A stretch of DNA of 64,000 bases, from positions 62,001-126,000 of the forward strand of contig CAICTM010000045.1 in the NCBI GenBank assembly GCA_903772945.1, given 5' to 3'. The position numbers and the translations under genes are program-made. This DNA comes from Seminavis robusta. Lineage: Eukaryota > Bacillariophyta > Bacillariophyceae > Naviculales > Naviculaceae. This document shows, piece by piece, positions 52,771-63,375 of this stretch (the first letter of the stretch is position 1; every line of letters begins with the position of its first letter). The notes beneath the pieces were generated by a model. It ran no database searches, had not been told where the DNA came from, and saw only the letters and a program-made list of their open reading frames with translations.

Positions 52771-53586
52771 ATGATCAGCATTAGCAGTATCAACCAAAGT
52801 CTCTCGCCCTCGAGGAGCTCCATGCAGCTTTCTCCCCGGCCCAGCAGCAAGAGATTTCGCCTTTTCCCCCGTCGTTCTGCATCTCCAGCAGCCACCAAGA
52901 AGGTAGCGGTAGCACCGGTGGTGAAGCGATCCCTTTCCCACAGTATCAACTGTCAATCCTGCCACCAGGAAGTCCATGACCGCTGCTCCCTGGCCAGTCA
53001 ACTGGAACACGTCAAACAAGAAATTGATATTCTCAAGCTCCATCTCAATAACTTTGTTCTGAATGCTTGCCCACCCCAAGTGGCCGAGATGAAAGACCTG
53101 ATTCTCCACGACGGACGCCCCTGGGAACTCATTGAATTCCACGACACGGTGGAAGGAAGCAACTACCGCCGATGGCGCTTCAAGCGAGGTGCCGTGGACC
53201 GTCGCGTCCGAGCCCTCAAGAAAGAATTGGGTAGCATCAACGTTCGCTTTGTCACACGCGTCGAAATTGACTTTGACAAGATGGACAAGGACGCCGTCGT
53301 CTCTCTGCTTCAAGCGCTGGAAAAGGACCGCAATGTCATCACACTTGTCTTTAGAGGACACATTTCCGAGGCGGAGATTGACGATATCGTCACCGCCGTG
53401 GAAGACTTGACGACTTGTGACGAACGCGTCTGGGATGCCATTCTCTTTCATCCTTCCAACGACGAACGCAAGGGTCATGCACACTTTGTCTGGAAACGCA
53501 CGCTCCTGGCGGCCAGTCTGCGATTGCAATGCTTGGCGCACACTTACGCACTGCCCGTTGCATTCCGTATCATTGAGCAGCAATAG
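52771..53586 (+). CDS. conserved-looking protein of unknown function
   Basis: 271 aa from the ATG at 52771 (an A/C-rich leader precedes it). The first ~55 residues are Ser/Pro/Arg/Lys-rich and disordered (SPSRSSMQLSPRPSSKRFRL). A small Cys/His cluster follows (CQSCHQEVHDRC). The remaining ~180 residues are an alternating helix/strand domain (ELIEFHDTVEGSNYRRWRF, VRFVTRVEIDFDKMD, NVITLVFRGHISEAEIDDIV, VWDAILFHPS), weakly LRR/RNI-like in rhythm. I do not recognise a family. Intact; its codon use looks like that of other host genes. Confidence 0.6.
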   Translation: MISISSINQSLSPSRSSMQLSPRPSSKRFRLFPRRSASPAATKKVAVAPVVKRSLSHSINCQSCHQEVHDRCSLASQLEHVKQEIDILKLHLNNFVLNACPPQVAEMKDLILHDGRPWELIEFHDTVEGSNYRRWRFKRGAVDRRVRALKKELGSINVRFVTRVEIDFDKMDKDAVVSLLQALEKDRNVITLVFRGHISEAEIDDIVTAVEDLTTCDERVWDAILFHPSNDERKGHAHFVWKRTLLAASLRLQCLAHTYALPVAFRIIEQQ

Positions 53587-53848
53587 TAGCTGTGATAATC
53601 ATCAAATAAAATGTTGTACACTATGCTAGTATCCATTATTGCCTCTGCTGCAAGCTTTTGCTTCGATTAGATAGATATCTACTCATACAAGCATACAAGA
53701 AGACTAGCTCATACCTTGAAGTCGTCCCAAAGAGTGGTGCTGCTCTGCCTGGCTGCTGGCGACCATACTGGTAGTGTGCCAGTGAAGCACAGGTCGGGTC
53801 AGGTGATGATCTGGGTTGGGTGTATAGCTAGCAGGTGGCTGATGGCTA

Positions 53849-55701
53849 ATGATTTGTACCTTTCCTTGGCTTCATCTGGTCCTGATAGCCCTGCATTTGG
53901 ACCACGTGTTGGACGAGGTTAGTTCTGAACTAGAGCGGCCAATAGAATCTTTCTTCTGGGTGTGTTTCCTTGTTTGTGACGATCAAGCCACGACTCCCGT
54001 AGACAACAATAATGGATTGGTGGTGGCGAACCAGGTTGAAGAAAATGAAGAACCTACACAGATAGCTAGACCCGACAATTTGCATGGGAAAAACTCATCA
54101 ACCTTTATGACTCTCGTGATCCTTCTTCTTATTGGTAGCATTCTCGTTGTTGGTGTGATTGTTGGATCCATCTGCGGGGCTGGTCTCTGCAGCAACCAAG
54201 AAAGTGATGTGGAGACTCAGGCCCCCACTTCTTTTCGGTATTTTATTTTGGAGGACATTCCAAACAGAATCGAAGAGGCTTTTGGGCCTGACTATTTTCC
54301 CAAGAATGATGAGCCAGGACCCACCCAGCCAAAGTCCAAGGCTCTCGATTGGATTGTGTTTGAGGATCCTCTGCAGCTCATCCCAGATGCCAACAATCTG
54401 CTTCAGAGGTTCATTGTGGCATTGACATACTTTCAAACATCCCAAGAGAGCGATTGGCTTCCTGTGGAAAATCAACAACCGCAAACGATGAAACATGTTG
54501 GATTCAAATCGCTTCTTATGAATCATTTGCAAGTAGGTGGCTCACAGGTGTTCACGAATGTCAATGGGCAGGAGTTTTGTGTGATGGAGAGAAGAGCATT
54601 ACTCGGTTGGACCTCAGTGAGTTCTTTTCTAATTTTGTTGACCACAACAAGAACCAAACTGCATGATTCCTGTGCTTGTCCTTAGCTTGCTTTAATTTTC
54701 AGGGAACAATGGATTGAATGGCCCTCTGCCTACAGAACTTGCAAGTCTTCCAGCCCTGAATTTATTAGAGCTTAGAGTGAACCAACTGACAGGCACAGTT
54801 CCAAGCATATACGGCAGCTTCCTTTCCCTTTCTTCATTGAATCTCTTCAGCAACCACCTGTCTGGAAGCATGTTTGGAAACAAGCTCTCCACATTATTTT
54901 TAACAAACAATTCACGAACAGGCAGAGTGCCCACAGAAGTTGGACTCTTTGATGGGGTTACGCTTGGATTTGGTTCAAACTGCTTGTCCGGTTCCATTCC
55001 TACAGAGCTCTTTCAGGCTGGCAAAGGAATCCAGTCATTTTATTTTAATGACAATAAGGTATGACAACCTTTCCTCGGGAACAGAACATCAGTGATCTTG
55101 TCAAGACCCTTAACTGTGATTGATACCTCACCCTTTCTCTTTCCTTGCTTTGTAGCTTACAGGAACTCTACCCACTGAAATTGGAGCATCCCATGTAGGT
55201 CATGATCTCATCGTCGCTTTGCAAGGTAACCGTTTACGTGGAACCATCCCAACAGAAATAGGAGTTTTGAAGGGCTCTCTCACATCTCTTGATATTAGTT
55301 GGACCAATATGGATGGCTCCCTACCAAAGGAACTCTTCACCAGTTGTACCAACTTATCTCATCTTAGGGCTTCCAACTGTGGCTTGACTGGCACCATAAG
55401 CAGTGGACTGCAGCTTTTGTCAAAGCTATTAACCTTTGACGTTTCCAACAACAAGTTCCATGGCACCATCCCAGCACAGCTTTCGACTCTGACACTGCTA
55501 CGCCAGTTTATTGTGAATGGGAATGACCTTTCTGGTTCCATTCCATCATCTGTCTGTGCTTTGGGAGGCCCCACAAAGCGCACATTTGAAGTGGCAGCTG
55601 ACTGTTTGCCAAGGGGCGGAACAGGCAATCCCATGTTAGAGTGCTCTTGTTGCACTATGTGTTGTGATGGTGATGCTGCTGACTACAGTCTGTCCCAGTA
55701 G
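53849..55701 (+). pseudogene. LRR membrane protein gene, three exons, one frameshift
   Basis: Plus strand from the ATG at 53849. Exon 1 runs to 54616, exon 2 is 54703-55058 and exon 3 is 55156-55701; introns are 54617-54702 (86 bp) and 55059-55155 (97 bp), GT-AG. The product has an N-terminal cytosolic part, a membrane anchor (FMTLVILLLIGSILVVGVIVG) and the conserved juxtamembrane domain (ALDWIVFEDP, FIVALTYFQTSQESDW). Then come CGKSTTANDETCW and HECQWAGVLCDG, then LRRs (NNGLNGPLPTELASLPAL, NRLRGTIPTEIG, NKFHGTIPAQL) and a Cys-rich end (CSCCTMCCDGDA). Between SDW and the CGKSTT segment the frame shifts by one base (54451-54466) with no intron there, so the copy is broken unless the base call is wrong. 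It is a paralogue of 23503-24477. Confidence 0.7.
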
Positions 55702-56570
55702 GGTTTCCATTACAGCCCTAGCTAGGATAAAATGGGCCGGGGTTTGTCTTGGAGACTGCAACACGCAATTTGGGATACGCTTGCTCCCAAACTGTTCATA
55801 ACATCAGTGTTTTAATAGGGAAATCTCACAGTCAGCCACTTTTTGCTTTCTTCCAATGGAGACACTCTCCATCTAAAACCGGGTTTTGGGAAGATATCCA
55901 CGGAAGCCAGCTAGAGGGCCAGTCTTATCAGGCAAAGCAGAGGCGAAATTCGGGATGTATGGCGAGGCAGCGAAAGTAAACATGGATTGCTAGCTAGTTG
56001 CAAGACAGAGCTTGTTGGGTCGCCCACTCCCGGACTTTGGAAACGACCAATACCAGGATCACTTCCAACGAAAAGCTTCTTCTAGCTAGATAGACCTAAG
56101 ACAGGAGGAAACGGGTCGACTGCTCTCTAGAGTTCGTCATAGGACAACAGCGGCAACAATTGAGTCCAGCCTTCAACGGTGCAATGCACAAGCTTTGATA
56201 TAGCTACGGGAGCACGGGAAGTGTTATTGTGTATGGAGCCAGTCTTACGAGCGTGTGAATTGGATAACAAACTCAGTGTATTGTTCGAACAAAATCTCAC
56301 TCCAGATCCAGACTGACTGCTTCTGTTTTGTTGCAAAAGTTTGATCTTTCGACAAGGTTGTTGGGTTGATCCTCTCCCATCAATTTAGCTTGTACCGGTA
56401 CCTGTCCATGGTACATCTTCTTGCGTCTCCTCTACTTCCTTTGGTAACTGCACCACCGGACGCATCATTCGCCCAATTGCCAGCAACTGTTCCCAAACTA
56501 AAAGGCAGGAACGCATCATTCGGTCCGTGAATTGAGTGCTGTGTGTGTTTCCAAAAAGACAGTCACAACA
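55702..56570. other. intergenic, no gene recognised
   Basis: No supported gene; CTAGCTAG near 55990 and 56085. Confidence 0.5.
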
Positions 56571-57752
56571 TCATTTCTTTCCGTCGGTTAATCGGTGCAT
56601 GTACGTACCTAAGTCAGGCTTGACGCTGCAATCCAATTCGACAATGGGAACATGCTGTTCTCTCAGAAATTGGATGGTCGAATCGTGATATTTGTGGTAA
56701 TTCCGTAACCGTTGCAGCGCTGTATGAAAGTTGTCATCGGCCCGTTTGCCTTCCGACTCGGCTGCTTTGGCTGCCCGTGACATGATTCTCTCCATTAGAA
56801 TGGTATCGTCACATTCCAGATGCAGTGCGAGTTCGGGCTTGCCACATAATTTTACCAAATCCAATGCATTCTGCATGGACCTTTTGTTGTTTTTTTGTTT
56901 TTGTTTTTGTTTTTTTTGTTGTGTATGAAAATAAAAATCGAACAGAGAGATACCATTGAGAGAGGAGAATGTTAGTTTTCATAATATGCCCATTATGTCG
57001 TCATCTCAATTTTGCACTGGTACTAACCTCGGAAATCCATCTAACAACACTCTCTTTCCTGGATGATCTCTCATTCTCCGTTTCATAAGGGTGACAATAA
57101 TTTCACTGGACACCAATTCTCCTCGTGCCATGATTTCGTTGACCTGCTTTCCCAGGACAGTCCGTCGTTTGACTTCGCAACGCAGCAAATCACCGGAACT
57201 CAAATGTACCAACCCAGCCTCCTTTTCCAATCGCTGCGACAATACTCCTTTTCCGGAGCCTGGTCCACCCACAATGAGTACAATGCGAGCGGGGGCACTG
57301 CCCAATATTTTGTCGGCTCCCAATAAAAATTCTTGCAAATCGACAGAACCCGAGTTATCCAAATCGGCTTCGGCAAAGAGTCGTTGTACGGTATCATCGT
57401 CATGAGTTTCCCCAATTCCCTCCAACAAATTTTGGACTCCTTCCAGATCCAAACTGGGCTCTTGTGCTTCACCACTGGTTTTGCCCGTGTCTCTCTTGGT
57501 GGCATATTGAAAAAACAAATCCACGACGGCCGAACCTTCAATCGACGAGACAAAGGCTTTGGATCCTGGTTTGCTGGAGACTTGGACAGGTCGTACATTT
57601 TCTGCGTCGTTCGACTGCAGCCACAATCGTTCATCGTAATAGTCGTCAAAGACGGTCCGAACGGCGGTGGAGGATTTTAGGGGAGACAACAACCTCCTTG
57701 ATGTCGGGGATCTGCGGGCCAGAGCCAATCCTGCCGTTGGGAGTCGATTCAT
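56571..57752 (-). CDS. EF-hand / adenylate (nucleoside monophosphate) kinase fusion
   Basis: Two exons, 57752-57028 and 56880-56571, 344 aa. The ATG at 57752 is chosen because the Arg/Leu-rich start (NRLPTAGLALARRSPTSRRL) looks like an organelle presequence. Residues ~70-150 form an EF-hand pair region whose second loop is canonical (DLDNSGSVDLQE, 130-141: ligands D, D, S, S, D, E). The kinase follows: IVLIVGGPGSGKG (P-loop 162-169), LVHLSSGDLLR, NEIMARGELVSSEI and VLLDGFPR|SM across the splice. In exon 2 come LALHLECDD, MERIMSRA and a lid region with Arg (LQRLRNYHKYHD). It interconverts NMP and NTP; UMP/CMP or AMP preference is not certain. The EF-hand suggests Ca2+ control. The 3' end of the 147-bp intron is A-rich and not pyrimidine-rich. 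Intact. Confidence 0.85.
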
Positions 57753-58596
57753 TGTCTCTCTTTCCAACAGCAACAATTAGCTTTCGCAAATGATGATAGC
57801 TGAGGGTTGAGGAGAAGGCAAGATGGTCCGTGGATTCGATTCAAGGGGGCGCTCAAACTACTCCAAATATACTACTAGCTATTAGGAATTGGAAAATGCC
57901 TGATAGCTTCGCTGCGCTCACAGATGACCAAAGACTGCATGCATGCACATACCAGCTCGATCGATCCAGGAAACAAAGCTGGCTATCTTCTTCTTGGTGT
58001 AATGATGGGCCGTCAAGATCCGAATGTGACGTCCCACAGTCTTTCTCCCATGCAGTTGCTGCGTCATGTGAGAAAACGCAATCGCGTGAGAACCCTCTGA
58101 AACGTGGCAAAAATATCCTGACACCCATCGGGGACACAAACATAGCCGTCTCATCCTTCCCCCATGACCGAGATAAAATCTTCGTAGTCGACCCTGTGGG
58201 CAACCAAGGCAAAAGCCCTGCTTCCTTAATGCAATTGGGATTTGGTAATATTCCTGCAAATACCGCTGCATCTCATCCGGACTAAAGTCCGCCATTGTCG
58301 ACTCTCCCTTTGACATCTTCTTTTATTAAAACAATCAGTAAGCTTTGTCTGCTTCAGGACACTATGAGGTCAACCTACTGTCTCTCATACATACACATCT
58401 GTCGTCGTATCCGCCTCAGCAACCTGCGGTGCCTTAACGGCGGATTTGTATTCGGGTCTGTTCTCGATCTTGCTCCGGGCGCTATCACTGGCCTGGCCCC
58501 ACAAAGGACGCTGCTGCTGCCATCCGGCCCTCGCCACGCGCACATCTGTCACACTTTTGAAGATTGGAACCTGCAACGTCTTGACAAAGGACATGA
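57753..58596 (-). other. unassigned minus-strand frame 57918-58316
   Basis: A 132-codon frame starts at an ATG at 58316 (MSKGESTMADFSPDEMQRYL) with plausible protein text for the first ~35 residues, then a Cys/Arg-rich run. A second frame contains AFALVAHRVDYEDFISVMGE. This could be a small broken gene with one shift, or chance. No family recognised. Confidence 0.3.
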
Positions 58597-58941
58597 TTGC
58601 ACTTACCAAACAACGGATGGCAAGGAGTGGAATTGTTGAGAACTATACTGGGGAAACGGATATTCTCGCAAGAACCCCTGGCGCTTGTGACCCGTGACAA
58701 CGATGGAGAGTGGACCAACTTGGTCAATAGAGTTGTTCAGTTGACGTACACAGCAGAATCGATGAACTTGACCCAAGCAGATGCTCGCAACCTCATCGAT
58801 GCTGATAATGATGATAAGCAGACCAGTCTCCCATCCAACGACCACTACAAACGTATGCTTCAGATTGTGGCAGCAATTGGTAAGGACCATGCATTGTTTC
58901 TACTTTGGCAGTGTGACAGACTGTACTATGAAACTCACTGA
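58597..58941 (+). pseudogene. fragment of an amino-acid-binding (family 3 solute-binding) domain
   Basis: The plus-strand frame contains FSQEPLALVTRDNDGEWTNL, then VVQLTYTAESMNLTQADA and HYKRMLQIVAAIG. This matches the last lobe of periplasmic-binding-protein-like (SBP_bac_3/glutamate-receptor-type) domains, in which REPLxLVTRxDDxxW is followed by a V...AE..G(I/L)T helix. No complete domain, ATG context or downstream lobe can be found; an intron donor-like GTAAGG follows AAIG. It is a relic, or one exon of a longer decayed gene. Confidence 0.4.
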
Positions 58942-59359
58942 GTTTTGTGGCTGCATCCAAGGTGTTTCTGGTCGATGGCTGAACTGGAGAGTGGGGAGCT
59001 TGGGAGCTTGTGTTCCTACCGTACAGTGGCGCCACTGGAGCGAATGTGACTTGCAGAACATAGTCTTGGAGTAGAGCTACTGTACTGTACAGTAATATAG
59101 TTAGGTGTGGGTGGACGATATCTCAGCTTGTCTGAAAGATACAATTGCAATCGTCCTGGGCTAAACCAGCCTGCTGCTGGCCATAAATTCCAGGAGGTGG
59201 GGGAGGTTGGGATCCACCCGATGGCCTTTCGGAAACCAATGACCATTAGCGTTGGGGTTGACGTCCCTTTTCCTGTTAGCGACCTCCAGAGGACAAACCA
59301 CAATGTGGACCTGTTGTAATCATTAGTCTAGCTAGAACGGCCTGAAGTACTACATTACA
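58942..59359. other. intergenic, no gene recognised
   Basis: Short gap between the solute-binding relic and the glycosyltransferase gene. Nothing supported. Confidence 0.5.
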
Positions 59360-60976
59360 ATGCCCAGACGCACCAATGCGTTGCCTGCTACTGGTACATG
59401 TATTAGTAGTGCCTATCCAAGAAGACTTGGAAGAAGAAACGAGACATCAACATCGATAAGATCCACAGCAAAATGGAATGGACGCGTATTTATAGTACTG
59501 ATTCCAATGCTCCTTGTGGGGGTTGCACATGTACCTCTCATCTACTACTACAGCATCAACAGCAGCACAAGTTCCTCTGCTACTGATCGCTATGCTTTGT
59601 CTTCGTCTACTACTAGAATACGCAAAGAACAACTCAGTCCGCCACATTTACAAACATTATCATCTACCCAGTTTTTGTTGGATCTGACGGCTCCTCTTGA
59701 ACCAGTGCTCAATACTACTACTACTCCCACAAACAATAATCAACCAGGATGTTTGGCATGGCGTGGCGCTCTATCACCACAACAAGTCCGGGATCATCTT
59801 CTTACCACAACGTACACTCCCACGGGCATTGTCATGACACTGGTCTTGGGGCAATCATCCTTGGATTTCTTGTGTCGCTTCTTTCCATCGCAGTGGCAGC
59901 TAGTCATTCAGCCACAAGGATGGGATGTTCTATTGGTCTTGGGGTATATGGATAACGATAATGATCGCAAGCGTTCCAAACAAAAAGAACAATTGATTTC
60001 CTGTCTGGCGCTCCAAGAAACACAACCACCACGACAACAGACATGGATCAATCAACTCAATAACAATAGCACAGTGACGACACGAGAGTACCACATTGAC
60101 CACACTAATAATAATGTCACCACTACAACCCACAGTAACAGTCGCATCTTCCTCACCGAAATGGCATTGGCCGTGCCACTAGCCGCGCTACAGAATAATG
60201 GCAAACTCCCACCCATGTACCCTCGTCAATGTCAAGCCCCCAAGGCATATGTCTTGGGGACCCGCTGGTACGTGTACGAAATGCTGCACTTGAGTATCTT
60301 GCAGGAGTACGACTATTTCATCAAGCTGGATACCGATGTCGTGTTCCTACAACCCATTCCCCTCCATCTCCTCCATGACATGACGATTCGACGGGCCATT
60401 TGGGCTCATTTTGGGGCATATCCACCGCATATTCAAGCACCCTGCGGTACGGGCATTGTAGCAGCCGTACAGGACTTTTTGCAAACCACAACATCCACCA
60501 ATCAGCCACGACAACTCTGTAGTAGCCACAACACCCAACTATTCCAAAAAGACGCCGATCTATACTACACCAATTTTGTCATTGGCCGCACCGACTTTTT
60601 CACATCCCCCCCAATCCTACAATTCAGCCGTGCTTTGTCGGCTCCAAATGGATTCTTTCGCTATCGATGGACGGACCAAATCGTGTGGCATTTTGCCATG
60701 GGTCTGCTGGTGGCGGATAATTTTCAAAAAGCCGTGGTGGATTATTCCGAATTCCGATGTACGCCCCGCAATCATTGTTGGATGTCGGTGCATTATTACA
60801 ATCACGATCGATGCGACAATGGAGGTGTCTTTTTCCATACCAAGGCAAGCAATAGCAGCAGTCCGTGGACCTGGAACGAACACTATGTGGTGCAAAAAGA
60901 TAGTGTCGTCTTGGGGCGGTCTGCGGTTCCTTATGAAACACAGTATGTGGATCAATGCAAACAAATGCCACTATGA
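59360..60976 (+). CDS. type II membrane glycosyltransferase, DxD type
   Basis: 538 aa from the ATG at 59360 (TACAATGCCC). A basic cytosolic N-terminus, one signal anchor (VFIVLIPMLLVGVAHVPLIYYY, about 43-64) and a Ser/Thr/Asn-rich stem give Golgi type II topology. The catalytic region has YDYFIKLDTDVVF (DTD at 324-326, the metal/nucleotide-sugar site), preceded by RWYVYEMLHLSILQEY. Later come NFVIGRTDFFTSPPILQF and GFFRYRWTDQIVWHFAMGLL, a pattern like the GT15/mannosyltransferase group or related eukaryotic DxD enzymes. A late HCWMSVHYYNHDRCDNGGVF Cys/His region may close the active site. Exact donor and acceptor cannot be told. Intact single exon. Confidence 0.75.
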   Translation: MPRRTNALPATGTCISSAYPRRLGRRNETSTSIRSTAKWNGRVFIVLIPMLLVGVAHVPLIYYYSINSSTSSSATDRYALSSSTTRIRKEQLSPPHLQTLSSTQFLLDLTAPLEPVLNTTTTPTNNNQPGCLAWRGALSPQQVRDHLLTTTYTPTGIVMTLVLGQSSLDFLCRFFPSQWQLVIQPQGWDVLLVLGYMDNDNDRKRSKQKEQLISCLALQETQPPRQQTWINQLNNNSTVTTREYHIDHTNNNVTTTTHSNSRIFLTEMALAVPLAALQNNGKLPPMYPRQCQAPKAYVLGTRWYVYEMLHLSILQEYDYFIKLDTDVVFLQPIPLHLLHDMTIRRAIWAHFGAYPPHIQAPCGTGIVAAVQDFLQTTTSTNQPRQLCSSHNTQLFQKDADLYYTNFVIGRTDFFTSPPILQFSRALSAPNGFFRYRWTDQIVWHFAMGLLVADNFQKAVVDYSEFRCTPRNHCWMSVHYYNHDRCDNGGVFFHTKASNSSSPWTWNEHYVVQKDSVVLGRSAVPYETQYVDQCKQMPL

Positions 60977-61452
60977 AAAAGTTAGTTGAAAGGGGTTGAG
61001 GGGGCTAAACTATTGCTAGCTAGTTAGTTAGATGGAATCAGTTGCCCCCCTTTTCAATGCACATGTAGGTGTCCTCAAACAGAAACCCTGGAATGAATCA
61101 ATCAAGAGTCCGGGCGACAGTATTGCACTGTTCGCTCCGCCCTACGTTAATTATTTCCATTTCTGCTGGCTTCGAACATCAGAGCCACACAATGGCCAAC
61201 GGCCTTCACTCTCCCGACATTTCTGTATCCTTCTTCATCGACAACGAACAGATCGACCTGCACCTGGATCGAATCTACAGTGCTACAGCAGCCAAAAGAA
61301 AGCAAAGCATTAGTACCCCTGGCATTGACCTTTGATCGAGTAGTCTCCCAAGTATCATTTCCTCTTGCCGCACCCATTCGGTACCGGACGGCAATTCAAC
61401 ATCTGTCTCATCCTTCCACTCGCTAATTCAACAATAATCAACAACAGTCACC
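60977..61452. other. intergenic, upstream of the DRG gene
   Basis: Short frames only; no named promoter element. Confidence 0.55.
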
Positions 61453-63375
61453 ATGGGTTTGATGGAACGTATCAAAGAGATCGAGTCCGAAATGGCTCGG
61501 ACTCAAAAGAACAAGGTAGGATTTGTACTACCATAGTAGGATGATGTATCTGAGTTCTGTAACCTGCGTGGCATGATTCGATTCTAAAAGGATCCCTATT
61601 TTTTGTTTGGTTGGTTATTTAGGCCACCAACTATCACTTGGGTACTCTCAAGGCCAAGTTGGCAAAATTGCGCAGTGAATTGTTCCTCGAACAATCCGGT
61701 GGGGGTGGTGGTGGCGGCACTGGGGAAGGCTTTGATGTAGCCCGTAATGGGGATGCTCGAGTGGCTCTGATTGGATTTCCATCCGTGTAAGCAATTTGCT
61801 AAATCTTGCGGATACTACCCTCACAGTGGGAGATGTTTTTCTAAATTGCTTTCTCATTTGCTTTTTTCTTTCTTTTTTCAGTGGAAAGAGTTCCCTGTTG
61901 GGTGCCTTGACAGCTACAGAATCGGAAGCTGCTGCCTACGAGTTTACCACGCTCACCTGTATTCCTGGTGTCCTGCAGTAAGTACCGTACAGTACAGTGA
62001 TGGCTCCAGTTCAACCTCTTTTCTGGCTTGACAGATAGTAGAGGTGTTGCTTCCTTGGAAAATAGACTGATCTTGTCTTTTTGCTCATTCGTTCGTTTTC
62101 TTTTGTTGAACACAGGTACAAGGGATCCAAAATTCAAGTATTGGATTTGCCCGGAATTATTGAAGGTGCCGCCCACGGTGCCGGTCGCGGAAAGGAGGTG
62201 ATTGCCGTGGCACGATCGGCCGATGCCATTCTCATTGTCTTGGATGCTGGCAAGGAACAGGGCAATCGACATCGGGAAATCCTGGAACGAGAATTGGAAA
62301 CGGTCGGCATTCGACTCAATCAACGACCTCCCGATGTGACGGTGACAAAACGCAAATCGGGAGGTGGGATCCGATTTGCATCCACGGTGCCACAGCCCCA
62401 GTTAGGACCCGAACCAGAAAAGATCGTCACCAACATTTTGAGAGAATACAAAATCACAACGGCAGATGTGCTGGCCAGAGAAGGTGCGTAGCTGGTAGCA
62501 TCGGTATCGCAGCGAGTTGTCTTGTGTGAAACAGAATTGCATCTCACAAAACGTTCTCCAATCCATCCATCCATCCATCCTACTTTTGCTTCCATCCATT
62601 CCATGTAGAAATCTCTGTGGATCAACTTGTGGATGTTGTCCTTGGCAACCGGATGTACAAGCCTTGTTTGTACTTGTACAACAAGATTGACACGATTACA
62701 ATCGAAGAGGTACGTAACAGCCTGGATGCATGGATGTTCGTCGTTGTTGAGTGCCATCATTGTCTCATTTGGTGGAATTGCATCTTCCCGCTTTGCTACT
62801 TACTTTTAGGTGGACCAACTTGCTCGTCTATCACATTCTGTGGTTGGCAGTGTGCGATCCCAATTCAATATTGGAGAACCTTTGGAAGATGACCTTCTAA
62901 AGGCGCGGCTCTGGGAATACCTAGGGTTGACAAGAATCTACACCAAACGTAAAGGTACGTTGTTTCATTTCATTGTCGTCATTCTTGGTCCCAGCATGTG
63001 TTTTGTAGTGCTTCCTTGCTCAATTCTTTCTCTTCTGTACCTACAGGTTCACCACCGGATTTGGAAGAACCCGTGGTCTTGTCGGAGATTCGCAAGGGTA
63101 CCACTGTGAAATCGTTGTGTGCCAATGTTTCCAGTGAGTTGTTGCGTGAATTCAACTATGCCTTGGTTTGGGGCACCAGTGCCAAACATTCTCCCCAACG
63201 ATGCGGATTGAGTCACACGTTGGATGATGAAGATGTGGTCCAAATTGTCTCCAAGACCATCAAGCAGCAACAACAGGACAAGAATTACAACGTCATTTCG
63301 CAACAATTCAACGACAAGCATGCCAAGAAACGGCTCGAGGCCAAGAAGCAAAAGCAGCAAAGGCTGCGAGGTTAG
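61453..63375 (+). CDS. DRG2: developmentally regulated GTP-binding protein (DRG2 type)
   Basis: Seven exons: 61453-61515, 61623-61786, 61882-61977, 62116-62483, 62609-62709, 62810-62954, 63047-63375; 421 aa. All six introns are GT-AG and about 90-140 bp. The start [20 protein letters not shown] is the DRG signature. A Gly-rich loop ([13 protein letters not shown]) leads to G1 GFPSVGKSS (split by intron 2), the switch [17 protein letters not shown]3 [18 protein letters not shown]4 YNKID, and a TGS domain ending ([19 protein letters not shown], then [12 protein letters not shown]). [10 protein letters not shown] and CIPGV favour DRG2 over DRG1. DRG2 binds DFRP2/RWDD-type partners and acts in translation and trafficking. 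A Gln/Lys-rich tail of ~40 residues is an extension. Intact. Confidence 0.9.
62556..62580 (+). repeat. ATCC microsatellite in a DRG2 intron
   Basis: About five ATCC units near 62562-62580, in intron 4 of the DRG gene. Confidence 0.8.

Noticed and set aside
52726-53583. A 285-codon minus-strand frame
   Set aside because: It is the antisense shadow of the + strand gene at 52771-53586, which has the better start and composition.
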